Assembly (NCBI RefSeq): GCF_003234445.2
Contig: NZ_CP126269.1
Coordinates: forward strand, 3,100,001 to 3,164,000
Direction: 5' to 3'
Origin: Curtobacterium sp. MCLR17_036
GTDB taxonomy: Bacteria > Actinomycetota > Actinomycetes > Actinomycetales > Microbacteriaceae
DNA length: 64,000 bases
Part shown: positions 8,920 through 16,548 of the stretch, piece by piece
How the letters are laid out: every line of letters begins with the position of its first letter
Position numbering within the stretch: the first letter of the stretch is position 1
The notes under the pieces: model-generated
What the model was told of the DNA's origin: nothing
The model's database searches: none
What the model saw: only the letters and a program-made list of their open reading frames with translations
Position numbers and translations under genes: made by a program

Positions 8920-10797
8920 TCAGGAGCAGGACCAGTCACGGTCGATCTTCGACGAACCGAACGGGGTGACGTACTGCGTCATGGCGATGCGGCCCCCGAG
9001 CAGCGGCGTCCCGGCGCACGCGGCCTGGGCCTGGTCGAGCCGTCCGTCCCCGATGGCGATCCAGCTCGGCAGCGGACGCAGCGGGCTCGTGGTCGGCACG
9101 GGACCCATGATCGTGCGGAACTGGTACGACGTCGAGTAGACGCCGATGGACGTCACGCGTGCGTCTTTCAGCGCGGCGACCATGCCCTCGAGAGCGGCGC
9201 GGTTCTGCGTGGTGTCGGCCACGTGCGACAGGCCGGTCTCGACGTCGAGCCACCAGCGGTACTGCGCGGGATCCGACACACCGCGGGAGTTCGCCGCCTC
9301 GTACGCGCGGGTGTAGCCGTACATGTAGGAGCAGGCCCGCGTCGTGACCCACTTGGCCTTCGGGGTACCGGCCGCCTGCGCCGTGCACGTGCCGTAGTCC
9401 TTCGACACGACGGTGGCGCCGCTCGGCGCGACGTTCGACGACGGCCAGACCGATGCCTTGTCGGCCCCGGGGTTCGTGAACAGCGAGTAGACCTGCACCT
9501 TCGGCTGCGCCGTGCCCCCGGCCGAGGAGGCCGCCCAGGACAGTTCCCGCGACAGGCACGGGTTCGTCGTGTTCGCGAGGTCGGCGTTCACCCCGACGAT
9601 GCCGAACGACTGGTCCGTCGGCACGCTCTTGCCGCACTGCGGGTACGACACGTCGACCCCGGTGCCCGAACCGCTCGACCCGTCCAGGAAGTACCCCACG
9701 ACGTCGACGTACACGGTCGCCGAGCCGGCCGACACCTTGGCCTGCACCCGGCCCCCGGACGCGAGCGGCGCGATGAGGGCGTTGCCGATGGTCTGGCCCT
9801 TCGCGTAGACCTGCGTCGGGACGCTCGACGCCAGACCGGCACCGACGACACGGAGCGAGCCGCCGACGGTCCCCTTGCCCACCTTCGCGTTGATCACGGC
9901 GGCGGTGGCGTTCCGGGGGACCCCGGCGGTGCCGGCGACGGTGATCGTCTTCGCGGTCGTGCCGGCGGCCACGGTGGCCGCGCGGACGGGGTGGGTGGAC
10001 ACGAACACCGAGCCGGTGCTGACCGGGGCGTAGTACCCGACGACGTCGGCGAGGACGCGCGCGGACCCGGAGGACACCCGCGCCTGCACCGCACCGCCGG
10101 AGAGCCGGACGGTCGTGGTGTTCGCGACGGTGACGCCCTTCGAGTACATGACGGACACGACGCCGGCGTCGTTGCCGCTCGGGGTGATCCGCAGGCGGCC
10201 GCTCGTCGCCGGACGCGACACGTCGGCCTGCAGCACGACCGCGGTGGCGTTGGTGGGCACCCCGGCCCGGCCCGCGACGACCACTCGGGTCGCGCTGGTC
10301 CGCACGGTGCCGTCGAGCACCTTCGACGGGGCGAGCGGCGTGTAGGTCGACCCGGAGGCGCTCGTGCCGTACCAGCCGGCGACGTCGAGCGCGACGGTGG
10401 CCTTGCCGGCCGAGACCCGCACCTGGGCCTTGCCCGAGGTGAGCCCGACGGTGGTCGTGCCGGAGATCGGCTGCGCCTTCGCGAAGTTCTGGATCGCGGG
10501 GCTCGCGGTGCTGCCCGCCGGCGCGACGCTGACGTACCCGGCCGCGGTCGGAGCGGTCACCGTCGCCGTGAGCACCACGGCGGTGGCGGTCGCCGGGATC
10601 CCGTTCCGCCCGCCGAGGGTGACGGTCGTCGCCGTCTTCGTGGTGGTGCCGGACCATGCCCGTGCGGGTGCCACGGGCGTGAACCGTCCGGTCGTCGGTG
10701 CCGCGGCCGACGCCGGCGCGGCCGGTGTGGCGACGAGCAGTCCGGCGGTGACGGCGAGCACCGTCCCGATCGATGCGATGGCGGTCCTGATGCGCAC
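8920..10797 (-). CDS. Secreted repeat protein with C-terminal DUF1906-like glycoside-hydrolase domain
   Basis: A 625-residue exported protein. The Sec signal peptide (about 1-32, ending APASA) is followed by three copies of a roughly 115-residue beta-rich module, each with a G-V-P-x-N/A-A-T-A-V stretch and ending in D-V-A-G-W-Y, D-V-V-G-Y-Y or D-V-V-G-Y-F. A short Gly/Ser hinge then leads to the C-terminal domain (about 385-625) that begins GVDVSYPQCG and contains WWLDVETG and IGVYSTSYQ, the pattern of DUF1906/GH25-like TIM barrels. Likely a wall-associated, possibly muralytic protein with repeat modules for attachment. GTG 10797 has a strong GGGGGAG ribosome site. Confidence 0.75.
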   Translation of the reverse strand: MRIRTAIASIGTVLAVTAGLLVATPAAPASAAAPTTGRFTPVAPARAWSGTTTKTATTVTLGGRNGIPATATAVVLTATVTAPTAAGYVSVAPAGSTASPAIQNFAKAQPISGTTTVGLTSGKAQVRVSAGKATVALDVAGWYGTSASGSTYTPLAPSKVLDGTVRTSATRVVVAGRAGVPTNATAVVLQADVSRPATSGRLRITPSGNDAGVVSVMYSKGVTVANTTTVRLSGGAVQARVSSGSARVLADVVGYYAPVSTGSVFVSTHPVRAATVAAGTTAKTITVAGTAGVPRNATAAVINAKVGKGTVGGSLRVVGAGLASSVPTQVYAKGQTIGNALIAPLASGGRVQAKVSAGSATVYVDVVGYFLDGSSGSGTGVDVSYPQCGKSVPTDQSFGIVGVNADLANTTNPCLSRELSWAASSAGGTAQPKVQVYSLFTNPGADKASVWPSSNVAPSGATVVSKDYGTCTAQAAGTPKAKWVTTRACSYMYGYTRAYEAANSRGVSDPAQYRWWLDVETGLSHVADTTQNRAALEGMVAALKDARVTSIGVYSTSYQFRTIMGPVPTTSPLRPLPSWIAIGDGRLDQAQAACAGTPLLGGRIAMTQYVTPFGSSKIDRDWSCS

Positions 10798-10917
10798 GTG
10801 CTCCCCCGTTCACGCGCCCTTGCGGCGCACCGGGAGTCTAGAGCGGTGCGCCGGACGACACACCACCACGGTCCGACGATGCACCGATCGGCCCACCGGG
10901 CAGCCACGGAACGCGGA

Positions 10918-10947
10918 ACGGCCCGGAACCGATCGGTTCCGGGCCGT
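10918..10947. terminator. Perfect 30-bp palindrome downstream of tRNA-Ala
   Basis: ACGGCCCGGAACCG and its exact complement form a self-complementary 30-base element, 15 bp beyond the CCA end of tRNA-Ala. It probably terminates the tRNA transcript. There is no T tract, as is usual for terminators in this kind of genome. Confidence 0.65.
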
Positions 10948-10962
10948 CCTCGTGGTGCCACC

Positions 10963-11038
10963 TGGTGGAGCTAAGGGGATTCGAACCCCTGACCTTCTCA
11001 TTGCGAACGAGACGCGCTACCAACTGCGCCATAGCCCC
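10963..11038 (-). tRNA. tRNA-Ala (anticodon CGC)
   Basis: A cloverleaf of 76 nt including an encoded CCA: acceptor GGGGCTA paired with TAGCTCC, D-arm GCGC/GCGC, anticodon stem TCTCG/TGAGA with loop TTCGCAA (anticodon CGC, decoding GCG), and T-arm AGGGG/CCCCT with TTCGAAT loop. A palindromic terminator follows at 10918-10947. Confidence 0.96.
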
Positions 11039-11111
11039 GAGTGCTCGACCACAATAGCACCCTCGGTCCGCCGATCCGAAATCGTCGGACGCGGTCCGGG
11101 CGAGCCGTCGG

Positions 11112-12203
11112 TCAGACCGCGCGGCGGCGACGCATGATCGCGTCGAGGTCCGCCTGCTGGTACGCGTCGTCGTCGATGACGCCCATGCCCGCCCACTTGC
11201 TGGGCGGCGCCGGGGGGACGGTCGGGGCGGACGGCTCCTCGGCGACGAGCTCGGGCACGGCCGGCGCCCGCAGCCCCAGACGCTCGGCCAGTCGTCCCTG
11301 GTCGTGCGCGGACAGCGACGCGGCAGCGTCCTCGAGCTCGGGCCGCATGCGCGACACCCGGGCGAGCGACGGGTCGGCGTCGCCCGCGCGGATCGCGGCG
11401 GCCTCGGCCTCGGCCTCCGCCTTGGCCGCGGCGACGCGCTCCTTGAGTCGCGCGGCGAGTTCCGCCGACGACTCCGGTGACGGCGCGGGGGCGGCCGGCC
11501 GTTCGACGTACAGCGGCTTCGGGACGTGGTTCGGCGTCCAGCTCCGGTCCTGCGCGGGTTCCGCGGGCTGCTCGGTGGACAGCGGCGGTGCCGGGTCCGT
11601 CCACGCGGTCGCCGGCCGGGAGGCACGGCTCGCGCCCGCCTCGGCCGTCGCGATCCGCTGCTTCCGTGCGGTGGCCACCTGGTGCAGCTGGGCGAGGACC
11701 GCTGCGGACCCGCCCGCGGCGACGAGCCCGGCGACGGCGACGAGCCAGAGCGACGGTGCCGCGACCAGGACGACGACGGCGACGACGAGGCCGACCGTGC
11801 CGAGCAGGGTCGCGCCGAGCCGCGATCGACGCATGCGCATCGCGGTCAGGGCCGGCACCGACGCCGCGCGCTCGAGGACGGGGGCCTGCTCGGCGAGCCG
11901 GCGGGTGATCTCACGCTGCCGCGCGGCCTCGTGGGCGCGGACGATGGCGGTGCGCTTCGCTTCCTCGGAGCGGGCGACGCGCTGCGCCTCGGCGAGGGAC
12001 TTCGCGTTCATCTCGACGCGGACCTCGTCCGGCAGCTCGGCGGTCTGCGCGAGGATACGCAGGGTCTGCTGCAACCGGATCGCGTTCCGCTCGGTCGCGA
12101 GGTACTGCCGTCGGGCGGCCCACGACGGCATGAGGTAGACGAGCCAGAGCACGGCCGCGACGAGCAGCACGATGCCCCCGCCCCACGAGCCGATACCTGC
12201 CAT
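11112..12203 (-). CDS. Membrane protein with coiled-coil and Pro-rich segments, function unknown
   Basis: A 363-residue protein. Segment order: one N-terminal membrane helix (about 8-26), a charged helical region rich in Arg/Glu (about 30-125), two adjacent membrane helices (about 132-175), then a long cytoplasmic tail with Pro/Ala-rich linkers, a predicted coiled coil (about 243-275, alternating Ala/Glu/Lys) and a C-terminal D-A-Y-Q-Q-A-D-L-D-A-I-M-R-R-R. I do not recognise the family. Its position between tRNA-Ala and the acetyltransferase and galU genes is my impression of a common actinobacterial order. The ATG at 12203 follows TACCGT by six bases, so a leaderless mRNA is likely. Confidence 0.65.
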   Translation of the reverse strand: MAGIGSWGGGIVLLVAAVLWLVYLMPSWAARRQYLATERNAIRLQQTLRILAQTAELPDEVRVEMNAKSLAEAQRVARSEEAKRTAIVRAHEAARQREITRRLAEQAPVLERAASVPALTAMRMRRSRLGATLLGTVGLVVAVVVLVAAPSLWLVAVAGLVAAGGSAAVLAQLHQVATARKQRIATAEAGASRASRPATAWTDPAPPLSTEQPAEPAQDRSWTPNHVPKPLYVERPAAPAPSPESSAELAARLKERVAAAKAEAEAEAAAIRAGDADPSLARVSRMRPELEDAAASLSAHDQGRLAERLGLRAPAVPELVAEEPSAPTVPPAPPSKWAGMGVIDDDAYQQADLDAIMRRRRAV

Positions 12204-12302
12204 GCGAACACGGTAGGGGCGCGGATGACCCCGCCACGTGATTGCCGGACGCGTGTTGCGCGTGTCGCGACGGAATCCGTGGGACGCGCCACGGGCCTCC
12301 CG

Positions 12303-12962
12303 TCAGAGGTGCGGCGTCGTGTGCAGCGGCAGCGCGGCCTCGTCGCGGGCGGCGAGCGGCACGCTGCCGACGCCGGGCGGCACCTGCCCGCGGACCCAGC
12401 GCTCGAGGACGCCCTCGCGGACCTCCTCTGCGACGAGCGCGAAGCAGAAGTGGTCGCGCCAGTCCCCGTTGATGTGGATGTACCGGCGTCGGAGCCCCTC
12501 GTACCGGAAGCCGAGCTTCTCGACGACGCGGAGGCTCGGCGCGTTCTCGGGGCGGATGCAGATCTCGATGCGGTGCACCCCGACGGACCGGAAGCAGTGG
12601 TCGACGGCGAGGGCGACCGAGATCGGCGTGACGTTGTGGCCGGCGGCGCCCTCGACGACCCAGTAGCCGATCGACGCGCTCGCGAGCGAGCCGTAGGTGA
12701 TGCCGGAGACGTTGAGCTGTCCGACGAACCGGCCGTCGAGCTCCATCGCGAACGGCAGTCCGAGGCCGGCGCGGGCGTTGGCCTGCAGCGCGCGGATGCT
12801 GCCGCGGACGTCGGTGGAGACCTGGCCGGAGGGGTTCGTGGCCTCCCAGGTGCGGAGCCACGACCGGTTGGTGGCCAGCGCGACGTCGAGGTCGCGGGTG
12901 TCACGGAGCCGGAGCGGCCGGATGGTGACCCGCCCGTGGGACAGGGTCGGGATCGTCGTCAT
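12303..12962 (-). CDS. RimJ/RimL-family GNAT acetyltransferase
   Basis: A 219-residue N-acetyltransferase using acetyl-CoA, of the group that modifies ribosomal protein N-termini. The GNAT pattern is complete: TIRPLRLRDTRDLD at 12-25, FVGQLNVSGI strand, SASIGYWVVEGAAGHN (motif A, with the pyrophosphate loop degenerated to EGAAGHN), then HRIEICIRPENAPSLRVVEKLGFRYEG (motif B, split here by the family N-x-x-S). The ATG 12962 has GGAGGAAC eight bases upstream. A terminator hairpin at 13006-13043 separates it from galU on the same strand, so it probably has its own promoter. The substrate protein is inferred only from the family. Confidence 0.85.
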   Translation of the reverse strand: MTTIPTLSHGRVTIRPLRLRDTRDLDVALATNRSWLRTWEATNPSGQVSTDVRGSIRALQANARAGLGLPFAMELDGRFVGQLNVSGITYGSLASASIGYWVVEGAAGHNVTPISVALAVDHCFRSVGVHRIEICIRPENAPSLRVVEKLGFRYEGLRRRYIHINGDWRDHFCFALVAEEVREGVLERWVRGQVPPGVGSVPLAARDEAALPLHTTPHL

Positions 12963-13005
12963 CGCTCAGGTTCCTCCGGTGCCCCGCTGCTGTGCGGGAC
13001 GGGTG

Positions 13006-13043
13006 TCCCGCTCGGACCCGGGGCGTTCCGGGTCCGAGCGGGA
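13006..13043. terminator. Terminator hairpin after galU
   Basis: TCCCGCTCGGACCCG and its complement (13006-13020 with 13029-13043) form a 15-bp perfect stem with an 8-nt loop just beyond the galU stop codon. Confidence 0.75.
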
Positions 13044-13052
13044 TGGGCCGAC

Positions 13053-13943
13053 TCATTCGCCCGCGTTGAACTCCTTGAGCCACGACTTGAGGTCGGGGCC
13101 GAGGTCATCGCGGTCCGAGGCGAGCTGCACGATCGCCTTGATGTAGTCGAGTTTGTCACCGGTGTCGTAGCGGCGTCCACGGAAGACGACGCCGTACACG
13201 CCGCCGGTCCACTCCTCGGCGCTCGCCATCTTCATGAGCGCGTCGGTCAGCTGGATCTCGCCGCCCTTGCCGGGCTCCTGCTTCTCGAGGACGTCGAAGA
13301 CCTCGGGCCGGATGACGTAGCGGCCGATGATCGCCAGGTTCGAGGGGGCCTCGCCCTGTGCGGGCTTCTCGACGAGACCGGTGATCTTCACGACGTCGTC
13401 GGTGTCCGTCTGCTCGACGGTCGCGATGCCGTACAGGTGGGTCTGCGACTCGGGGACCTCGAGGAGCGCCACGATGGTGGCGTTCTTCTCGCCCTGGACC
13501 TCGATCATGCGCTTGAGCAGCGGGTCGCGGGCGTCGATGATGTCGTCGCCGAGGAGCACGGCGAACGGCTCGCGGCCGACGTGCATCTTCGCGCGGAGCA
13601 CCGCGTGCCCGAGGCCGAGCGGGTCGCCCTGCCGCACGTAGTGCATGTCGGCGAGGTCCGTCGACTGGTTGACCTTCTGCAGCTTGTCGTGGTCACCCTT
13701 CTTCTTGAGGGTCTCCTCGAGCTCCGACACGTGGTCGAAGTGGTTCTCGAGGGCGTTCTTGTTGCGGCCGGTGATCATCAGGACGTCGTGGAGGCCGGCG
13801 TCGACGGCCTCTTCCACCACGTACTGGATGGCTGGCTTGTCGACGACGGGGAGCATCTCCTTCGGCATCGCCTTGGTCGCGGGGAGGAAGCGGGTGCCCA
13901 GCCCTGCCGCTGGGATCACCGCCTTGGAAATCTGGAAGCCCAT
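13053..13943 (-). CDS. galU: UTP--glucose-1-phosphate uridylyltransferase
   Basis: A 296-residue cytoplasmic enzyme making UDP-glucose from UTP and glucose 1-phosphate, feeding wall glycan, exopolysaccharide and trehalose synthesis. The nucleotidyltransferase signature is at 9-31 (AAGLGTRFLPATKAMPKEML with KPAIQYVVEEA after it). LLGDDIIDA carries the metal-binding aspartate near residue 130, and GLVEKP and a GGEIQLTDA motif follow. Length is normal for the family. The ATG at 13943 lies six bases after TAGGTT (13950-13955), so the transcript appears leaderless. It is divergent from the 5-formyltetrahydrofolate cyclo-ligase gene, and a hairpin terminates it. Confidence 0.95.
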   Translation of the reverse strand: MGFQISKAVIPAAGLGTRFLPATKAMPKEMLPVVDKPAIQYVVEEAVDAGLHDVLMITGRNKNALENHFDHVSELEETLKKKGDHDKLQKVNQSTDLADMHYVRQGDPLGLGHAVLRAKMHVGREPFAVLLGDDIIDARDPLLKRMIEVQGEKNATIVALLEVPESQTHLYGIATVEQTDTDDVVKITGLVEKPAQGEAPSNLAIIGRYVIRPEVFDVLEKQEPGKGGEIQLTDALMKMASAEEWTGGVYGVVFRGRRYDTGDKLDYIKAIVQLASDRDDLGPDLKSWLKEFNAGE

Positions 13944-13949
13944 GCCCGA

Positions 13950-13955
13950 AACCTA
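13950..13955 (-). promoter_or_regulatory. Leaderless -10 box of galU
   Basis: TAGGTT on the minus strand with six bases to the ATG and no Shine-Dalgarno sequence. It faces the equally placed -10 box of the divergent folate gene. Confidence 0.55.
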
Positions 13956-14043
13956 TCCGATCGCCCTTCGGAGAGCATGTCGTCGCTCTTGGGGACAGCG
14001 CTCCTGCGCGCTTCGCGGCGGGTTGCCGCAAGCCCGCGCTCGG

Positions 14044-14049
14044 TAGACT
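14044..14049 (+). promoter_or_regulatory. Leaderless -10 box of the folate gene
   Basis: TAGACT with seven bases to ATG 14057. A weak -35 (TTGCCG) sits about 15-16 bases upstream. No ribosome binding site fits in the gap. Confidence 0.55.
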
Positions 14050-14056
14050 CCTCGGC

Positions 14057-14641
14057 ATGACCGCCGATCTCGGGAACGAGAAGCGCGCCCTGCGAGCCGA
14101 CCTCCGGCAGCGGCGGCGCACCCGGACCACCACCGAACGCGCCACCGAGAGCACGGCCCTCACCGCGACGCTGCAGCGCTTCGTCGAGGAGCGTCAGGTC
14201 ACCTCGCTCGCCCTCTACCTGTCGGCGCCGGACGAGCCGGACGTCCGCCCGTTCCTGGACTGGGCGTGCGAGCAGGGGGTCCGGGTCCTGCTGCCGATCA
14301 CCCGCGAGGACGGCCTGCTCGACTGGGCGGTGCGCGACGGCGAGCGCGAGACCGAGGGGATCGCCGGCGTTCCGGAGGTCGTCGGCGAGGTCCTCTCCCC
14401 CCTGGCGATCAACGACGTCGACGCGATCCTGGCGCCGGCCGCCGCGGTCGGGCACGACGGGGTCCGGATGGGCTGGGGCCGCGGCTACTACGACAAGACC
14501 CTCGGGTCCATGGCGAACCGCCCGCCCGTCTATGCTGTGATCTTCGACGCGGAGTACCTCGACGAGGTCCCGCGCGAACCCCACGACGAACCCGTGGACG
14601 GCATCATCACGCCGTCGCGCATCCTCACGTTCCGGAGCTGA
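14057..14641 (+). CDS. 5-formyltetrahydrofolate cyclo-ligase
   Basis: A 194-residue ATP-dependent enzyme (5,10-methenyltetrahydrofolate synthetase) that recycles 5-formyl-THF into the one-carbon pool. The N-terminal K-R-A-L-R-A-D-L-R-Q-R-R-R stretch and the C-terminal signature GWGRGYYDK (near residues 139-147) are diagnostic for the family. Length agrees with the usual 180-200 residues. The start ATG lies seven bases behind a -10 box. The zinc-ribbon gene follows after a single base, so the two are co-transcribed and probably translationally coupled, an arrangement I regard as common in actinobacteria. Confidence 0.92.
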   Translation: MTADLGNEKRALRADLRQRRRTRTTTERATESTALTATLQRFVEERQVTSLALYLSAPDEPDVRPFLDWACEQGVRVLLPITREDGLLDWAVRDGERETEGIAGVPEVVGEVLSPLAINDVDAILAPAAAVGHDGVRMGWGRGYYDKTLGSMANRPPVYAVIFDAEYLDEVPREPHDEPVDGIITPSRILTFRS

Positions 14642-14642
14642 C

Positions 14643-14930
14643 GTGCCCACCTACTCGTACCGCTGCACGGAGTGCGACAACGCCTTCGACATCAAGCAGT
14701 CGTTCTCCGACGCCACGCTCACCGAGTGCCCGGTGTGCGGCGGTGCGCTCCGCAAGGTGTTCTCGCCGGTCGGCGTGACCTTCAACGGCGGCGGCTTCTA
14801 CCGCACCGACTCGCGCCCGGCTCCGAAGTCGGAGGGCTCGAGCAGCACCCCGGCGAAGTCCGAGCCGGCGAAGTCCGCGCCCGCCAAGACCGAGTCGAAG
14901 CCGAGCACGGCGAAGCCCGCCGCGTCCTGA
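14643..14930 (+). CDS. FmdB-family zinc ribbon protein
   Basis: A 95-residue protein starting at GTG 14643. Residues 1-40 form an FmdB/CxxC-CxxC regulatory zinc ribbon: Y-R-C-T-E-C at about 6-11 and E-C-P-V-C-G-G near 29-35. The motif FNGGGFYRTD is typical of the family. The C-terminal half is a Lys/Ser/Pro/Ala-rich low-complexity tail with repeated K-S-E-P-A / K-S-A-P-A units, probably disordered. The function is unproven; it was named after a putative formamidase regulator. It is directly coupled to the preceding folate gene. Confidence 0.85.
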   Translation: MPTYSYRCTECDNAFDIKQSFSDATLTECPVCGGALRKVFSPVGVTFNGGGFYRTDSRPAPKSEGSSSTPAKSEPAKSAPAKTESKPSTAKPAAS

Positions 14931-15003
14931 CCACGACGCTGCTCCGTCTGTAGGTTGGGGCGGTCCGCCGACCGGCGGCCGTCCTCGACCCGGAAGGAGT
15001 CCC

Positions 15004-15504
15004 GTGAAGGGCTTCAAGGAGTTCCTGCTCCGCGGCAACGTGATCGACCTGGCGGTCGCCGTCGTCATCGGTGCCGCGTTCACCGCGATCGTCACGGCGA
15101 TCGTGAACTCGCTGATCAACCCGTTGATCGGTGCCGTCTTCAACGCTTCGTCGCTCGACAAGGCGCTCATCGTGGACATCCCGACGGTCTCCGGCGGCAA
15201 CGCCCAGATCCTGTTCGGCGCGATCATCGGTGCTGCCCTCAACTTCCTCATCGTCGCCGCCGTCGTGTACTTCGCGCTCGTCGTGCCGGTGAACCACCTC
15301 AAGAAGGTGGCGTTCGAACGCGTCAAGAACGACGAGCAGCAGACCCCGCAGGACGTGCCCCCGACCGACGTCGAGGTGCTGCTCGAGATCCGCGACCTGC
15401 TCCGCACCCAGAACGGCGGCACCCCGAGCACCGGCGGCGGCGCGCACGTCGCGCCGAGCACCGCTCCCGAGGGCCCGGGCATCGCCGGCTCGACGAAGCT
15501 CTAG
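15004..15504 (+). CDS. mscL: Large-conductance mechanosensitive channel
   Basis: A 166-residue homopentameric osmotic release valve of the cytoplasmic membrane. The amphipathic N-terminus (MKGFKEFLLRGNVIDLA) and TM1 (about 15-45, VIGAAFTAIVTAIVNSLINP) are canonical. TM2 is at about 72-98 and a cytoplasmic helix follows. The C-terminus is longer than in E. coli (136 residues), with a Gly/Thr/Pro-rich tail from about 138. GTG 15004 has AAGGAG six bases upstream. A TAGGTT element at 14951-14956 could be its own -10 box, giving a short leader. A strong hairpin follows at 15551-15580. Confidence 0.93.
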   Translation: MKGFKEFLLRGNVIDLAVAVVIGAAFTAIVTAIVNSLINPLIGAVFNASSLDKALIVDIPTVSGGNAQILFGAIIGAALNFLIVAAVVYFALVVPVNHLKKVAFERVKNDEQQTPQDVPPTDVEVLLEIRDLLRTQNGGTPSTGGGAHVAPSTAPEGPGIAGSTKL

Positions 15505-15550
15505 CAGGGGCATCCCCGCCGACGGCGCCCCGATCGCGCCCCTCCACGGC

Positions 15551-15580
15551 CATCGCGCCCCGACTCTTCGGGGCGCGATG
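15551..15580. terminator. Bidirectional terminator between mscL and the phosphatidyltransferase gene
   Basis: CATCGCGCCCCGA and its exact complement (13-bp arms) flank a CTCT loop between two convergent genes. Confidence 0.85.
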
Positions 15581-15645
15581 CCCGTTCGGGGGCGCGATCG
15601 TGCGCTACCGGCCGCAGCCGGCGTCGAGGTGCGGCAGGGGGCGCG

Positions 15646-16230
15646 TCAGGCGGCGGTGACGCGGCGGCGCTTGCGGACCATCGCCACGGCGTACTGCGCT
15701 CCGGCGAGCACGTGGCCGGCGGTGCCGAGGTAGACGAACACGAGGGCGACGACACGCACCCACGGGGCGTTCTCGTCGACGGTGTGCACGGCCGAGAACA
15801 GCAGGACCGGCAGCCCGACGAACAGCAGCGCCGAGCGGACCTTGCCGGTCCAGGTGACGTCGAGGTCGGGGTTGCCGCGGAACAGCACGCTCGAGAGCAC
15901 CGCGAGCACGAGGTCGACCGCCACGACGACGATGACGACGAACAGCGGCAGCAGCCCGGTCAGCACGAGGGACAGCACGATCGCGATGATCGCGAGCCGG
16001 TCGGCGACGGGGTCGATGGCCTTGCCGAGCTTCGAGCCCTGGTCGAACCGCCGCGCGATGAAGCCGTCCGCCCAGTCGCTCACGCCGATGACGACGAGCG
16101 TCACGAGGGCCCAGCCGGGGTGCCCGGCGACGACGAGCCACACGAACACCGGGATCAGCAGGAGCCGGACCAGCGAGATCAGGTTCGGCCAGGTCTGCCA
16201 GTCGGGTCGCTGCCGTACGGAGTCGCTCAT
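15646..16230 (-). CDS. CDP-alcohol phosphatidyltransferase family protein
   Basis: A 194-residue integral membrane enzyme that transfers a phosphatidyl group from CDP-diacylglycerol to an alcohol, with phosphatidylglycerophosphate or cardiolipin synthesis most likely. The catalytic motif D-x2-D-G-x2-A-R-x8-G-x3-D-x3-D is intact: SDWADGFIARRFDQGSKLG followed by KAIDPVADR at about residues 51-78. Five to six membrane helices follow. The ATG at 16230 is preferred over the TTG at 16239 because TAGCCT (16239-16244) sits eight bases upstream, consistent with a leaderless mRNA. It is convergent with mscL across a strong hairpin. Confidence 0.88.
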   Translation of the reverse strand: MSDSVRQRPDWQTWPNLISLVRLLLIPVFVWLVVAGHPGWALVTLVVIGVSDWADGFIARRFDQGSKLGKAIDPVADRLAIIAIVLSLVLTGLLPLFVVIVVVAVDLVLAVLSSVLFRGNPDLDVTWTGKVRSALLFVGLPVLLFSAVHTVDENAPWVRVVALVFVYLGTAGHVLAGAQYAVAMVRKRRRVTAA

Positions 16231-16248
16231 CGCAGGCAAGGCTACCCG

Positions 16249-16548
16249 CTACCAGTGCGGCGGGACGTCGCGCCGGAGCTGGTCGTCGTTCTCCCCGTCG
16301 CGGTGACGGGCCGGTTCCGGGGGCGCGTCGGGGGCGTAGCCCGGCACCGGCTGGGTGGTGACGCGTCTGCGGCGCCGCACCGGGCCTCCCGGCTGGTCCA
16401 CCGTCTCGCGTCCGGACGACGCTGTCGGACCGGGAGGCGCGACCGCCGACGCGTCGTCGGCCCGCGTCCACGTGCCCACCAGCTGGTCCGTCTCCGGCGT
16501 GACCGGACCGGCGGGCCGGGAGGCCCGCCGACTCGGCCGGGGGGTCAC
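16249..16548 (-). CDS. Small Pro/Arg-rich protein overlapping the helicase-like gene
   Basis: A 99-residue protein read from GTG 16548, which overlaps the helicase stop codon (GTGA, 4 bp). It is rich in Pro, Arg and Asp and looks disordered. It ends with Q-L-R-R-D-V-P-P-H-W, and from memory such a PPHW ending recurs in small Microbacteriaceae proteins. There is no known domain, signal peptide or membrane helix. The 4-bp overlap predicts translational coupling, and hence a functional link, with the 1304-residue upstream product. It is too short and biased for a confident assignment, and its overlap is the main evidence for being real. Confidence 0.55.
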   Translation of the reverse strand: MTPRPSRRASRPAGPVTPETDQLVGTWTRADDASAVAPPGPTASSGRETVDQPGGPVRRRRRVTTQPVPGYAPDAPPEPARHRDGENDDQLRRDVPPHW

